From: Symmetrospora coprosmae
Lineage: Eukaryota > Basidiomycota > Cystobasidiomycetes > Symmetrosporaceae
Length of the DNA stretch: 64,000 bases
Reading direction: 5' to 3'
NCBI GenBank assembly: GCA_008802785.1
Contig: VUYT01000028.1
Coordinates: 186,001-250,000, forward strand
The notes below the pieces were generated by a model, which searched no databases, was not told the DNA's origin, and saw only the letters and a program-made list of their open reading frames with translations. The translations under genes were made by a program, and so were the position numbers. Of this stretch, positions 32,638 through 42,794 are shown one piece after another; the first letter of the stretch is position 1, and every line of letters begins with the position of its first letter.

Positions 32638-33099
32638 ATCCGGTTCGGGCGCATTCTCCATACCCAGGCTATCCTTTCCATTTCTAGCGTCGTTGCAGTT
32701 TCGGCTTCCAGCAGCGCTTTCTGCAGACCGCATCTGTTGTAACATTATGCCATGATCTACTTTGCAATGTCGTGTGCGAGACAACACGTCGCCTGAACGA
32801 TCTGCCAGTGACAGCCTGCCGGCCATACCTCGGGCTTTACGCTCTGACCCAAAGATGGCAGCAACAACATCAACGCCGGCCGATGTAGCCCCGCTGCCGA
32901 AAAGTATACATCGACAGGTCAGATGTAACCATATCCATATCTGCCAACTAACGCTTCGCCTTGCCGACGGATAGCCATCTTCTCGTCGGAAACATGTCTG
33001 ACTCGCGGATATTGCGAGGTCTCGAAGACGCGAACGCCAAAGAGTCATAAGCTATATTACGGTGCGCGGCCTCCTCTACCGCACTAGGGGCGTCTTTCT
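32638..33099. other. Intergenic, promoter of the hydrolase
   Basis: About 460 bases between two plus-strand genes. An AT-richer stretch with AGCTATATTACGG near 33050-33062 may be the core promoter of the hydrolase. No other gene seen. Confidence 0.4.
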
Positions 33100-34467
33100 A
33101 TGCTCACGATGTGGACGCTATGCGTCTGCCCGTGCGTCCGTCCCGACCTCCCTCTCACCGGACATCCTCCAGAGATTCACGGCCCGCGCAATGCGAACGG
33201 CGATAAGGACCCATCTGCACGGCTCGTCTTCATCATGGGTCTGAACAACAGTTGCTTCGGCTGGCACAATCAGATCCGGCATTTTGGCCCAAAAGCCGGG
33301 TTCCAGTCGTTAGTGGTCGACAACCGCGGTGTCGGGCTGTCGGACGTGCCGAGCGGCGTGTACAAGACGTCCGAGATGGCGTGCGACCTGCACGAGCTGC
33401 TGGATCACGTTGGCTAGACCGAGGCGCGCAGCCTGCACGTTGTGGGCGTCAGCATGGGCGGGTAAGCCGCTTCGCCTATCAAGCTGTCATTGCGATGTCT
33501 GCTCAACGGCTACTCGCCTGTCCAGAATGATCGCGCAGGAACTGGCCACGCTCATACCTGACCGGATAGCATCGCTCGTGCTTACGTCCACAACAGCTGG
33601 CAACACGCGAGATGTCGCTCCGGTAGGTCCTGGCCTTCACGGACAAGCCCGGCAGCACTGTCCCCGGGTTACACCGCCTCACCTTACCTCTTATCCCTGC
33701 CCTATGCTAGCTGCCCGCACTCAAGATGTTCAGCAAGCTCATGTTTGTCCGCAACTCAGAGGCCATGGTCCGCATCGTCATCGATGGGCTATACCCGGTA
33801 GCATGGCTAGAAGCGCCCGACTCGCAGACTGGCCAGGGCACCAACCGGGATCGCATCACAAAGGTGAGCTGGAGGTGCAAGCTTCCGGGCGCAAGGGTCA
33901 TGCTGAGGGGGGCTGCGTTGGCCGCAGGAATTCCTGCACCGGCACTCAATCACGCGGCAGCAGACGCTGGCAGGGCGACTCTACCAGACTTATGCGGCTC
34001 TGTGAGTGCACTTCCCAACCTTGCAGCCCTCTCCGGCCTGACTCCCTCCCGGCACTGGCGCAGGGGTCACTACCTCTCGCCGGAGAGGCTGCTGCAAATC
34101 AGCAAGGTTGTCCCCAAGATCACCATCCTGACCGGCGATCTGGACGAGATAATTGACCCGCAGCGCTCCCGGGATCTAGAGCGCTTTCTCCCAGTCAGTC
34201 TTGCTGATCAGCTTGCGCTGTCGAGCAGGTACGCTAACAGCGGTTTGTGTGTGCTCCAAAGGGCGGCGAATACGTACTCTTCGAGGGAGGCGGCCAGTGA
34301 GTCGGATCACCGGTCTACATCTCGAATCTACCGTATATGAGCGCTGATCGCGTTAGGTATTCTGGCGCAGTGCCATCGTGTCGCAGTTTTCGGACCGCTA
34401 CAACGCAACCCTCGAAAGAATCGTGGCAGAGGCGCAGTCTCGGGTCAGCAGCTCGACTCGCTCATGA
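33100..34467 (+). CDS. Alpha/beta-hydrolase interrupted by one in-frame stop (probable pseudogene or read error)
   Basis: The fold is unmistakable: ARLVFIMGLNNSCFGWHNQI (oxyanion-hole strand), FQSLVVDNRGVGLSDVPSG, the nucleophile elbow GVSMGG, then MIAQELATLIPDRIASLVLT. Later exons give LKMFSKLMFVRNSEAMVRIV, HYLSPERLLQISKVVPKITI, LTGDLDEIIDP with the acid, and GGEYVLFEGGGHAIVSQFSD with the catalytic histidine, ending SSSTRS. Serine, Asp and His are therefore all present. However, between exon landmarks DLHELLDHVG and TEARSLHVVG, codon 33415-33417 is TAG where relatives usually have Trp ('GWTE'). No intron can remove it without losing conserved sequence. Everything downstream is intact and splices in frame, so the lesion is recent or an assembly error. 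The true N-terminus may lie in an upstream exon. Confidence 0.75.
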
Positions 34468-34647
34468 GCGAAGGAGCCGTGAGCAGCAGTTGTGCGCGTA
34501 GAGCTGTGTTTGCTTTCACTTTCTCGGTCTGGTTCTTGTACACAGAAGACACTGCATCACCCTGGCTGTACAGGCTCATTGTTCGGTTGTTGTCGGTCGT
34601 CGGGAGTGCTGTTGTTTGTAATATACTGTGTCGCGGCAGCAGTAGCT

Positions 34648-35308
34648 TCAGAAGCCGGCTGGTCGGACGCCGTCAGACTGAGGCTGTCCTGGTTGTCCGC
34701 CACCGAGCATCTGCGGAGGTCGGGATCAGGAGGAAGGGTGGGTGGGTAAGTGAGAGCACGATGCATATAGGCAAGAGTGGTTCGGCCAGACGCACCTGCT
34801 GTTGACCCTGTTGCTGTGCAAGGAGCTCTCCTTCCTGCTGGATGAGCATGGACTCGTTCTCGATGCTGAGCGCGAGGGGCAGGACGACGAGGAGTGCGCT
34901 GGTGGTGACGACCCAGACCGCATTTCCCGCGAGCTTGCCGCCCCAGAATGTCCACGAGGTGGTGGTGTTCCACGTCGCTGCAATCTTCTGCCGCGTCGCG
35001 GGGCTGACCATGTCGCGGAGGGCGTAGAGGCGGTCGCCGAGCGTCTCGTCGGCCGGGTTGTACAGCCGCAGTGCGCGCTCGAGCTCTTTGTCGTCGCTGT
35101 CGCTCAGGTCCGAGCCGGCGTCCGAGAGCGCGTCGGATCCTTCCTCCTCGGTGACGACTGTTGGGGGCGGACGTACAATGTGTGAGCCCAAGGTCAGCTC
35201 TTTCGGCGGGCGGGAGGCCTGCGCGGGGGAGGAACGCACATCCAGAGCTCGCATCGTCGTCCTCGACAAAGGCAGAGCCTCGTCCTGAGGTGCCCTGCTG
35301 CTGGACAT
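34648..35308 (-). CDS. TOM22: Mitochondrial import receptor subunit TOM22
   Basis: TOM22 is the central receptor of the outer-membrane translocase, passing preproteins to the TOM40 pore. The protein has an acidic cytosolic domain (EEEGSDALSDAGSDLSDSDD), the conserved ETLGDRLYALRDMVSPATRQ, one tail-proximal membrane helix (AGNAVWVVTTSALLVVLPLA) and a short Gln-rich intermembrane-space tail (ELLAQQQGQQQ). An intron with donor GTGCGT joins a final exon MLGGGQPGQPQSDGVRPAGF to the stop at 34648-34650. Order and length (about 190 residues) fit fungal TOM22. A second in-frame ATG at 35254 would give a form closer to the usual length. Confidence 0.9.
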
Positions 35309-35721
35309 CCGAGATTCTGACCCTGTGTCGTTCGGGATGCACGATGACGGGTGGAAACGGCAGCAGCAAAGCCGGCGTCAGCTCAGCTCCATCGGTCCGG
35401 CCTGGATGAGGCTCAGATCTGGACTGACATGGCTGTTTGGCTGTTGAGGTGAGGATGCTATGTGAATGACGGTGTTGGCGGATGGGAGGAGAGAGAGCGC
35501 TGCCTGCACCGTGACGATGGAGCTCCCGCTCTCTCCCGTGCGAGAAGGCGGCAGCAAGGAATTTCAGAGGGGATCCCCTAAACGGCACTCTCTCCTCCCA
35601 TCCACACACGATACACACAAGGACACGACAGCGTCCAGACAGCGCATTCGTGCAGTGTAGTAACCCCCGCCGCGATACATCCGCCCGAGCTCTCCCAAGC
35701 GCTGAGCTCGTGCCGTCGAAA
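35309..35721. other. Divergent spacer, TOM22 and MAK16
   Basis: About 410 bases holding both promoters. Runs of C/T (for example 35520-35600) occur on either strand. The long minus-strand open frame that crosses it is a by-product of base composition. Confidence 0.45.
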
Positions 35722-37102
35722 ATGGTCAGCAAATTTGGCCTCTGCTGTGGTCGTGGCCTGGCTGGACGGGGCTGGCACGGCATCTGGACACTGCACAGCT
35801 AGCTAACTGACGTTACTATCTCCTCGCTTCGTCTGTCGCGCCATCCAGGCCAGCGACGAGCTCATCTGGCAGTCGTGAGTACGATTGGACTGCTCCGGCT
35901 CGGTAGGCAGTTCGGTGGCTGAACCCACTCTGCGGCGCCTCTGACAGCATCGGACCGCGCGACTCGCAGGCATTCTGTTCCTACAAGGTCAAGTGAGTGT
36001 GCAGCCGCTATGCCTTGCTCCCTTCTTGCTGCTGCAAGGCTGGGCCAGTTGCATAGCGCTCTCCAGCTCGACGGACAGCATCCAGACTAAACCACGTGCA
36101 CGCTCACAAACCCCCTTCCCACCTGCAGAACCGTCACGCAAAACTTCTGCAAGAATGCCTACAACGTCTCTGGTCTGTGCTCACGGCAGGCGTGTCCTCT
36201 TGCGAACGCCAAATACGCCACGGTGCGAGAGATGGAAGGTGGGCGATCGTTCACTTGCTCCTACAAGCGAACCGCAGCCTCTGACAGGCAAAACCTGCCT
36301 CGCAACAGGCACGCTGTATCTGTGCATGAAGACGCCTGAGCGCGCGCACACGCCTGCAAAGATGTGGGAGCGCGTCAAGCTCTCGAACGACTACGCCAAG
36401 GCGCTCGAGCAGATTGACACGGAGCTGCAGTACTGGCCGTCGTTCCTGATCCACAAGTGCAAGCAGCGCACGACAAAGATTGTGCAGTACCTCATCAAGA
36501 TGCGCAAGCTGCGCACGCGCGAGGGCGGGCAGCTCGTCCCCGTCAAGCGCAAGCTCGAGCGGCGCGAAAAAGCCCGCGAGGGGAAGGCGCTCGCCGCCGC
36601 CAAGCTCGAAAAGAACCTGGAGAAGGAGCTCGTCGCCCGCCTCAAGAGCCGCGCGTACGGTGACATGCCCCTCAACGTCAACGAGGACGTCTGGCAGGCC
36701 GTCCTCGAGCGCGAGCGCCTCGAGGCAGAGAAGGAGGGCGAAGAGGCGCTCGAGCTCGAGGAGGACGACGACGACCTGCTCAGCGACGAGCTCGACGAGG
36801 AAGAGGATGAGGAAGAGGGCGAGTTTGAGGAGGAGAGGGAGTTCATCGAGGATCTCGAGGAGAGCGACCTCGAAGACATGGAGGACTTTGATGAGGATGA
36901 TGATGAGGACGACGACGACAACGACGACGAGAGCGACGATGACGATGCGGCGCAGGATGCAAAGGGCAAGGGCAAGCGAGCAGCAGTGCCCGACCGCAAG
37001 AGGAAGCCAATGCCTCCGCCGCACAAGCGGCCAAAGAGGGGCGCGCAGATTGAGGTCGAGTACGAGATGGAGGGACCGGCGAGGGAGCGCATCCTTGCCT
37101 GA
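35722..37102 (+). CDS. MAK16: MAK16, 60S ribosomal subunit biogenesis factor
   Basis: MAK16 is a nucleolar protein required for 27S pre-rRNA processing and 60S assembly. The spliced N-terminus reads M, then ASDELIWQ, then [72 protein letters not shown] and KVKLSN-like [40 protein letters not shown]. These are the near-invariant MAK16 blocks, including the four zinc-type cysteines. The first exon contains only the ATG: donor GTCAGC at 35725, acceptor at 35848. The C-terminus is a very acidic run (about 36740-36950, ELEEDDDD and repeats of D/E) followed by basic clusters ([15 protein letters not shown]), typical of nucleolar proteins. All junctions keep phase. Confidence 0.94.
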
Positions 37103-37374
37103 GGATGGTCCCGTCATGACGCCATCAGACTTGTTCCGTTTCACCTGCTTGTTGTACTGCGCTGCCCGCAAAGCACGATGCCCCTGAGATTCCATGCTGC
37201 TACAAATAATGCCTTCATATATCCCCACATCTGTGGTCTCGATTAGCAGATGCGTCGCGCGGGTGAGAGCCTCACTACAGAAGTATAACAACAGACTAAT
37301 CATTCGGGCAGCCGATACCCCGCCACTTCCGGTGGTGCAAGCGGCAATCCGCTTGCTCTCGGTCGCCCGGAGCT

Positions 37375-38842
37375 TCACATACCCCAGTTCCCCCTGATGC
37401 GCTGCGCCAGCCTGCAGAAGTCGGACATGTACATTAGCCAAGGGAGCGCGAATCTTGCATGCAAGCCATACTCACTGCATGTCTCGGTCCATGATGGTGA
37501 CTCTTCGGGCATGCAGCGCGCTGCGTAAAGTCGTCGCAAGGTTGGGCCCTACATTAGCCCGCTCCGTAGCAGCAGACCCCGGCCCAGTGCCACTCACCAG
37601 AGGTTAGCATCCTCGAAAAGATGCACCAGGAAGCTGCAGGCGCGTCGAACAATGATTAGGGACATCGATCCAGCGATCAGGCAACTCGCCACTCACGCCT
37701 CGCTCGCTTCCTGTAATGCCAGGAGAGCTGAAGACTGCCAGCGGATTCCGATTCCTTCGGGATGGCTCGGTGCCCATTGCTCTGCAATCTCGCGGACCTG
37801 CAGAAAGCGGGCGGATGGGAGTTACCTCCAACTTCAGATGATGCACTCCATACTCATGCTCGAACAGCTCGCAGCCCGGAGAACGGAGCGCACGCACCAG
37901 TCTCGCAAATGGCATCTTGCGCAAAAGCAAGTCCGTGCTCTTCTGGTACTGCCGGATCTCCTTGAGCGCCCGCACGCCAGGTCTGTACCGATGCGGCTTC
38001 TTGGGCTTCTTGACCTCCTTCTGCTTTCCCGCCTGTCCGCGCTGCCTCGCATCGCCCTCCTGGTCATCCTCTTCTGCATCGTCGCGCGGCCGCTTCTTCG
38101 GCCGCTGCGGGGTACCTTTCTGTGCCTGCTGCTGCTGCTGCTTCGGGGCTTGCCGCTGCGCCTGCGCCTGCTCCTGTGCCTGCCGCTTGCGCGCCGCCGC
38201 GGCCGCAGCCGTCTGCGTCTCGTTTTCGTCGTCGTTCTCCGTCCCTGACGCTGCACTGTCTGACGAGCCGGAGGGCGAACGGTCTCGCTCTACCGGCCGA
38301 CGGGGCACTGCCTGCTGCTGCCTCTGCTGCTGTTGCTGCTGCTTGCCGCGAGCGGTGGGCGGCGAGGCAGATTCGGAAGCTGGTGGGAGGGGGTCTCCGG
38401 CTGTGCCCCATGCATATCTTAGCGTGTGGATGTAGACGTTGCGCGGGGATGGGTTCCGCCAACTCACGTCGCGTCTTTGGCTTTGGTCTTGGCTTGCCGG
38501 TGCTTTTGCGCGCGACGGCTGCCATGAGAAGAGCGCACGGAGGGACCTGTGTCAGTACGCGTCTCATCATTATCAGGCTCAGCCTGGGAATTGGGCGTCC
38601 TTACCCGAAGTGCTGCTAGCGATGCTGAGTCGCGGTCCGCCGCCTCCGACTTTGGGCGGACGCTTGACTGGACTCCCTCCTCCTCCGGCGGCAACGGCAC
38701 CAGCGCCTGCAGTCTCCTGAACGGCTTTCGACGTCTTTGCCGTCAGCTGTTTGCGGCTGGCCATGCTGTTGGAGGGTCCTGCTCCTGCTCCTGCTCCTGC
38801 GGCTTTCTGCGGTGAGGAGCTCGGCTGGGTCGAGCGCGCCAT
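37375..38842 (-). CDS. CENPA: Centromeric histone H3 variant CENP-A (Cse4/Cnp1) with a very long N-tail
   Basis: This variant replaces H3 in centromeric nucleosomes and specifies where the kinetochore forms. Seven exons (38842-38605, 38546-38468, 38417-37898, 37797-37697, 37633-37598, 37520-37476, 37411-37375) add up to 352 codons exactly, so 351 residues. The histone fold begins [20 protein letters not shown], then [82 protein letters not shown]. This follows H3 closely, with a divergent, longer loop 1 and a hydrophobic C-terminus, both hallmarks of CENP-A. The N-tail is about 245 residues: [12 protein letters not shown], Gly/Ala-rich, then Ser/Arg/Lys, then poly-Gln and Ala/Arg-rich. Stop at 37375-37377, tail to tail with MAK16. 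Confidence 0.93.
38123..38346. repeat. CTG/CAG-rich repeats coding poly-Gln within the CENP-A tail
   Basis: Two clusters of CTG units on the plus strand (about 38126-38142 and 38312-38342) read as CAG on the CENP-A strand, giving glutamine runs QQQQQ and [10 protein letters not shown]. Confidence 0.85.
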
Positions 38843-39307
38843 GAACTATCTGCCCACAACAGCGTCAAAGAGGCTACGCCGGGACACTGCGCAGGCAGCA
38901 GGTGCGATGTGTGCTGTCGTGGTCGTTGCCCGGTCTGCGTGGTCCTCTCCTCCTTGCCGTCAGTCTCGTTTCTTACGAGGACGGTGGTCGAGGTGGCTGG
39001 AGACAGGCGTGACCCCAACTGAGGGCGTCTTTAGGGAGGACGGCAACGACGACGTGTGCGCGTCCCGCAGCGGTCTGTAGCGTGTACAGATCTGACGAAT
39101 GCCACGCAGACGTAGATGCCTTTGCCTCGTGCTGGCAGAACGAGATGGAGCGAGTCAGAGAGGCGACGGCGGCAGGCGTGCATGTGACTTCAAGAGGAGG
39201 TGGTGCTCGCTTGTTCTCCCCTCCCTCATCCAGGCTTCCCTGCTTGGACAGCTGCCAATTGCAGTGCAGCATACACACTTGCATCCCCATCCCACGCCCG
39301 CACAACC
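38843..39307. promoter_or_regulatory. Divergent promoter region, CENP-A / cytidine deaminase
   Basis: 465 bases between the two start codons. CENP-A is normally cell-cycle regulated, so motifs for that would be expected here, but I cannot identify one by eye. A CT-rich leader precedes the deaminase ATG (about 39215-39300). Confidence 0.5.
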
Positions 39308-40036
39308 ATGACATCCTCCCCCTCCCCCTCGCAGCTCCTCGAGCTCTACGCCTCCGCATCGTCCGCCCGCGCCTTATCGTACTCTCCATACTCAAAGTTC
39401 CGCGTCGGGTGCTCCTTCCTCCTCCAGGACGGCTCGTACATCCAGGGCGCCAACGTCGAGAACGCATCCTACGGCGGATGCATCTGCGCCGAGCGGACCG
39501 CCCTCCTCAAGATCGTCACGGACGGCAACGGCCCGAAGGACCGAGGGTTCATCGCGCTCGCAGTAGCAGCCGACATTGATGCGCCGTGCACCCCGTGCGG
39601 CATATGCAGGCAGTTCATCAGAGGTGGGTCGATGCGCTCGCCTGCTGGATCGGCGGGGGCAATTCCGCTGATTGCGCACAATCCCCGCTCGCTCGTCTCC
39701 GCTTTTCGCCTCTTGGTGGCTACCTACCACCAGAGTTCTGCCCGCAGGAAGTGGGTCGTCTACTCCTCGCTAGTCGCACCTCGTTGCAGGCCACTGATCT
39801 GCCACGCATCCTGGCCCACTACCGCAGATGCCCATCCACATGGTCCCCTCATCCTACGATCCAAAGAAACCGGACGCGACAAAGATTGTGAAGAGCTCGC
39901 TGGCAGAGCTTTTGCCAATGAGCTTTGGTCCGGGTGAGTAGACTAAGCTACTCTCGATCTTACGGGCGGAGTGAGCTGAATCGCACTCGCTCGTCCCGCA
40001 CGACTCGCAGAGGACCTGGACCGGCCGAGAGAGTAG
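39308..40036 (+). CDS. CDD1: Cytidine deaminase (pyrimidine salvage)
   Basis: The enzyme converts cytidine and deoxycytidine to uridine and deoxyuridine. Exons 39308-39623, 39734-39750, 39828-39933 and 40011-40036 give 154 residues, the family's usual size. The substrate loop YSPYSKFRVGCSFLLQDG is followed by GANVENASYGGCICAERTAL: CAE supplies one zinc-binding Cys and the catalytic Glu, as in the tetrameric class. PCGICRQFI supplies the other two zinc cysteines. The tiny second exon (17 bases) encodes the end of the conserved REFC element (here GEFCPQE), joined to MPIHMVPSSYDPKK and LAELLPMSFGPEDL, the family's C-terminus. Phases agree at all three introns. Confidence 0.95.
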
Positions 40037-40370
40037 ACTCGGACCTGACACGCCGTTGCTCAAGATGAGATATGGTGCTGCGCATTCAAACAAGCGATGC
40101 AATTATAGGCGCTATATTTAACACTCCCACCCGTCAGCTGACTCGCCCTTTGTCGCGCTCAGAGTCCAGACTAATGGCCCTAGATTCCCACACCTTTCTG
40201 AGCACAGCAGGGACAGCGAGAGTCGTCTGACAGTCTTCGATGTCGGTCTGTCTTGCCGTGACCGCTCCTTGCCTTCAGAACTGGCTCTCAACCGCTCAAC
40301 CGCTCTCGCCCGTCCTCGTTCCTGGTTCCTCTATCTAGCATTACACCACAGCTCCGCCGGCCATACCCAG
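40037..40370. other. Intergenic, deaminase to paralogue A
   Basis: 334 bases between plus-strand genes. An AT-richer stretch at 40085-40125 could include the core promoter of the next gene. No other gene seen. Confidence 0.4.
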
Positions 40371-41934
40371 ATGAACGACCCAAAGGACAATCCGAGAATC
40401 CTTGCATGGCTCGGTAAGACTGTTGATCGCCCTAAGGCTGGCCAGAATAGAAGAACCTCTCCCGTCAAGATGCCTCAAACTGCCAACACTGCCTTTGCAC
40501 AACCCCTACCTGCTGTTCAGGTCATCAAAAGGTTCTACCATATTTCGGACGGGACATGCAAGCATGTGACTCACGTCAATGTAAGGGAGATCGGACTGGA
40601 GATGGAAAACCCAGCGCCAAAGTGGGTTGGGCTTCGGAATCTCATTCGTCCAGACGAACTCAGCCCGTCAGCCCTTACCGTTCGCAGCTCTACAGCAGAC
40701 CTACAAGGTCGTGTGGACCCGAGTACCAGGTCAAAGTGAGGGAAAAATCGTCAAGCATGTGCCTGCAGAAAGGGGCCGATCTCATTCAAGATCCAGCTCG
40801 GTGGCCAGCAGAACTGCCACTCTGGTTCAGGCTCCCTCTTTACACGATCGCCATGGGTCGCCCTCCAGGTGGACAAGGCACAAGATTGCCGAAGTCTGGC
40901 ACGAGGACTCAACCATCAAGGCGGCTATGCGTACACGCCTTGGTAGGACCTACGTCAACTTGATACCGCCCGTGACAGACGAAATCAAGCTCTGGGAGCT
41001 CGAATGCCCTGCTGAACTGCAGTCTAGGGCACTCGGGAAGTCTCCAGTTCTTTTCACAACAATACGCGAGGACTACGAAGTTATCCTCTACGACGTGCCT
41101 CGGAACAAGAAGAAAGGCGTCATACGCAAACGCGAGCCATCTTCCCGAACCTCAGAGAAACAGGACTCTGGTCAGACGTCAGGCGCGCCAACTGCCGTTT
41201 CCCCTCGGGGACGGGAGAGGCGAAGCTCTTCGCAGTCATCGAGTCACACGCGCAGCCATACTCCGCAGGGCAAGGCTCATCACTTGCATTGGCTGGGTCC
41301 ACTCATCAACCCCGCCCAAATCGCTTCAGCCCCGCCTCCCCCTACCATCCCTGCTAGGCGCGCCAGCTCCAAGTCGCCAAGGCCACAGGCTGCGATGAGC
41401 GCTGCGCCCAGCAGACAGAGCAGCACGACAAGTCGAGCTCCGCAACAGGCTACGACTGTCTTCATCGTGACTGATGTCCGCGAGAATCAGCCGATGAGCG
41501 GGGAGGGTGCCATCGCACCAGGGCTCAGCAATTTATCGATACACTTGACTTCGAGCTGTTCGTCGCCGCAGGTGATTGTCGACGACATCGGCAACCTTCC
41601 CGGTCTTCTGGAAAGCCTCGGCAAAGGCCTAGGTTGGAGGAATTATTTCTGCTCGGCTCGATCGGCACGAGAGGAGCTTGTTGGTACGCGCATCGAGAGG
41701 AAGGCATCATTCAGATCCACGTCGCGATCGTCCTCGTCCTCTTCTCAAGCTGGCGTCATCCACGAGTGGCGGTGGAAAGGCAGGCAGAAGAGCGAGGAAT
41801 GGTCCGCAGCTCGCCCCGCCGACAAGGTCGCCGCGGTTATACCGGCCTCCCAGGCGCTGCAGATAGTAACACGGACCATGGAGGACTTCATAATGGCTCC
41901 CTCACGTTTCCGGAAAAGACAGTCCATTGCGTGA
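40371..41934 (+). CDS. Uncharacterised protein, paralogue A of a local pair
   Basis: The best single model is exon 40371-40580, intron 40581-40671 (GTAAGG...GTCAG), exon 40672-41934, for 490 residues. It begins MNDPKDNPRILAWLGKTVDR and, after the intron, LPFAALQQTYKVVWTRVPGQ. A basic Ser-rich region follows, then VIVDDIGNLPGLLESLGKGL, EELVGTRIERKASF and VIHEWRWKGRQKSEEWSAAR. The proposed intron itself, if read through, gives VREIGLEMENPAPKWVGLRN then LIRPDEL, which aligns with paralogue B's coding sequence (IGHIFLEYEEP... FDRPDELHTA). Read through, the frame breaks just afterwards. So either the segment is now spliced out, or this copy has an indel. No known domain is recognised. Related to the gene at 43859-44911. 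Confidence 0.62.
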
Positions 41935-42056
41935 AGGTTGCGCAATCATGGTCTGGGAGAACGGACAACGACGTTCGGGGAGGATAGTCATGACAACGTG
42001 ATGCAGCAAGGCCAGCCCTACTGTGCAGCGTCAATCATGCGAAGGCAGTGATGCGG

Positions 42057-42794
42057 TCAGAATCGCTTCTGCCTCTTGGCAGCTGCTGCCACCTCTACCG
42101 TGTTTCGTCCGATAGTTGCCTCGGCAATCGTGTAGGACTTGAAAGTGCCTGCACGGTCTTCAAAGTCCTTCAAATTGTCGGCGATCTCCTGCCGGGTTCA
42201 GCAATATGTGTCAATAGACGACTCAAAGGTGACTTCTGCACACTTTGGCACGTACGAGGACGCAGCTCGCCTTGCTTTTGGCTTCCCCATCTGAGTACGT
42301 GCAGCTAATCTTGGCTGCGCCTGCAGGGAGCAGAGCCGGTTCGCCATTAGCGGCGGCGCCTTGTGAAGGTGCAATGCGGAGAGACGCACCTGAGTTGGCC
42401 TCCGTGTCTGTGCCGGCGGCAACGGCGCCTGGCGTGCGGAAGTCAACAGCTACGCGCTTGCTGTCGACTATGATCATCTCTGGATACCGGATTCCGATTC
42501 ATCTCAGCTGTGTACGAGCTAGCTGAAATGGAAAAGTGACCCACGAGTGGCCAACCCTACATCCGCCTGCCACTCAGTGCGGTAGGTCGTCTGGCTGGCG
42601 CCATAGGTCTGACCGCTAGTCCAGGTCTGCCCGGTGTACTTGACGGTCAAAGTCTCCTCGCTCAGCATATTGCCGAGCTGAACGTCTCCAAAGTCCTTGT
42701 ACGCAGGAACGGCAGGGACTTCCACAGCTTCAGCGGCAGCGCCTCGAACGGCCAGGCTGGCGAGAGCTGCGAGGATGGAGAGCTTGAGCATCAT
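42057..42794 (-). CDS. Small secreted protein, unknown function (secreted protein S1)
   Basis: Exons 42794-42561, 42477-42244 and 42188-42057 give 199 residues with every junction in phase 0. The start MMLKLSILAALASLAVRGAA is a clear signal peptide; an in-frame ATG lies at 42812. The mature part reads VPAVPAYKDFGDVQLGNMLS, EETLTVKYTGQTWTSGQTYG, MIIVDSKRVAVDFRTPGAVA, KISCTYSDGEAKSKASCVLV and FKSYTIAEATIGRNTVEVAA, ending AAKRQKRF. Only two cysteines are seen in the mature protein. No known family recognised. Small size, secretion and lack of homology make it a candidate effector or cell-wall protein, but that is inference. It lies between paralogues A and B. The acceptor of intron 1 (CCAGAG) was chosen because it alone gives an open frame. 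Confidence 0.68.

Noticed and set aside
34557-35783. 408-codon minus-strand frame across TOM22 and its upstream region
   Set aside because: It overlaps TOM22 on the same strand in another frame and has the low-complexity Arg/Pro/His composition of a shadow frame; TOM22 has conserved motifs.
36251-37441. 396-codon open frame on the minus strand opposite MAK16, and a 235-codon plus frame overlapping it
   Set aside because: Both are by-products of the repetitive GAG/GAC/GAT acidic codons of MAK16 (Leu/Val runs on one strand, Arg/Ser runs in the shifted frame). MAK16 itself is unambiguous.
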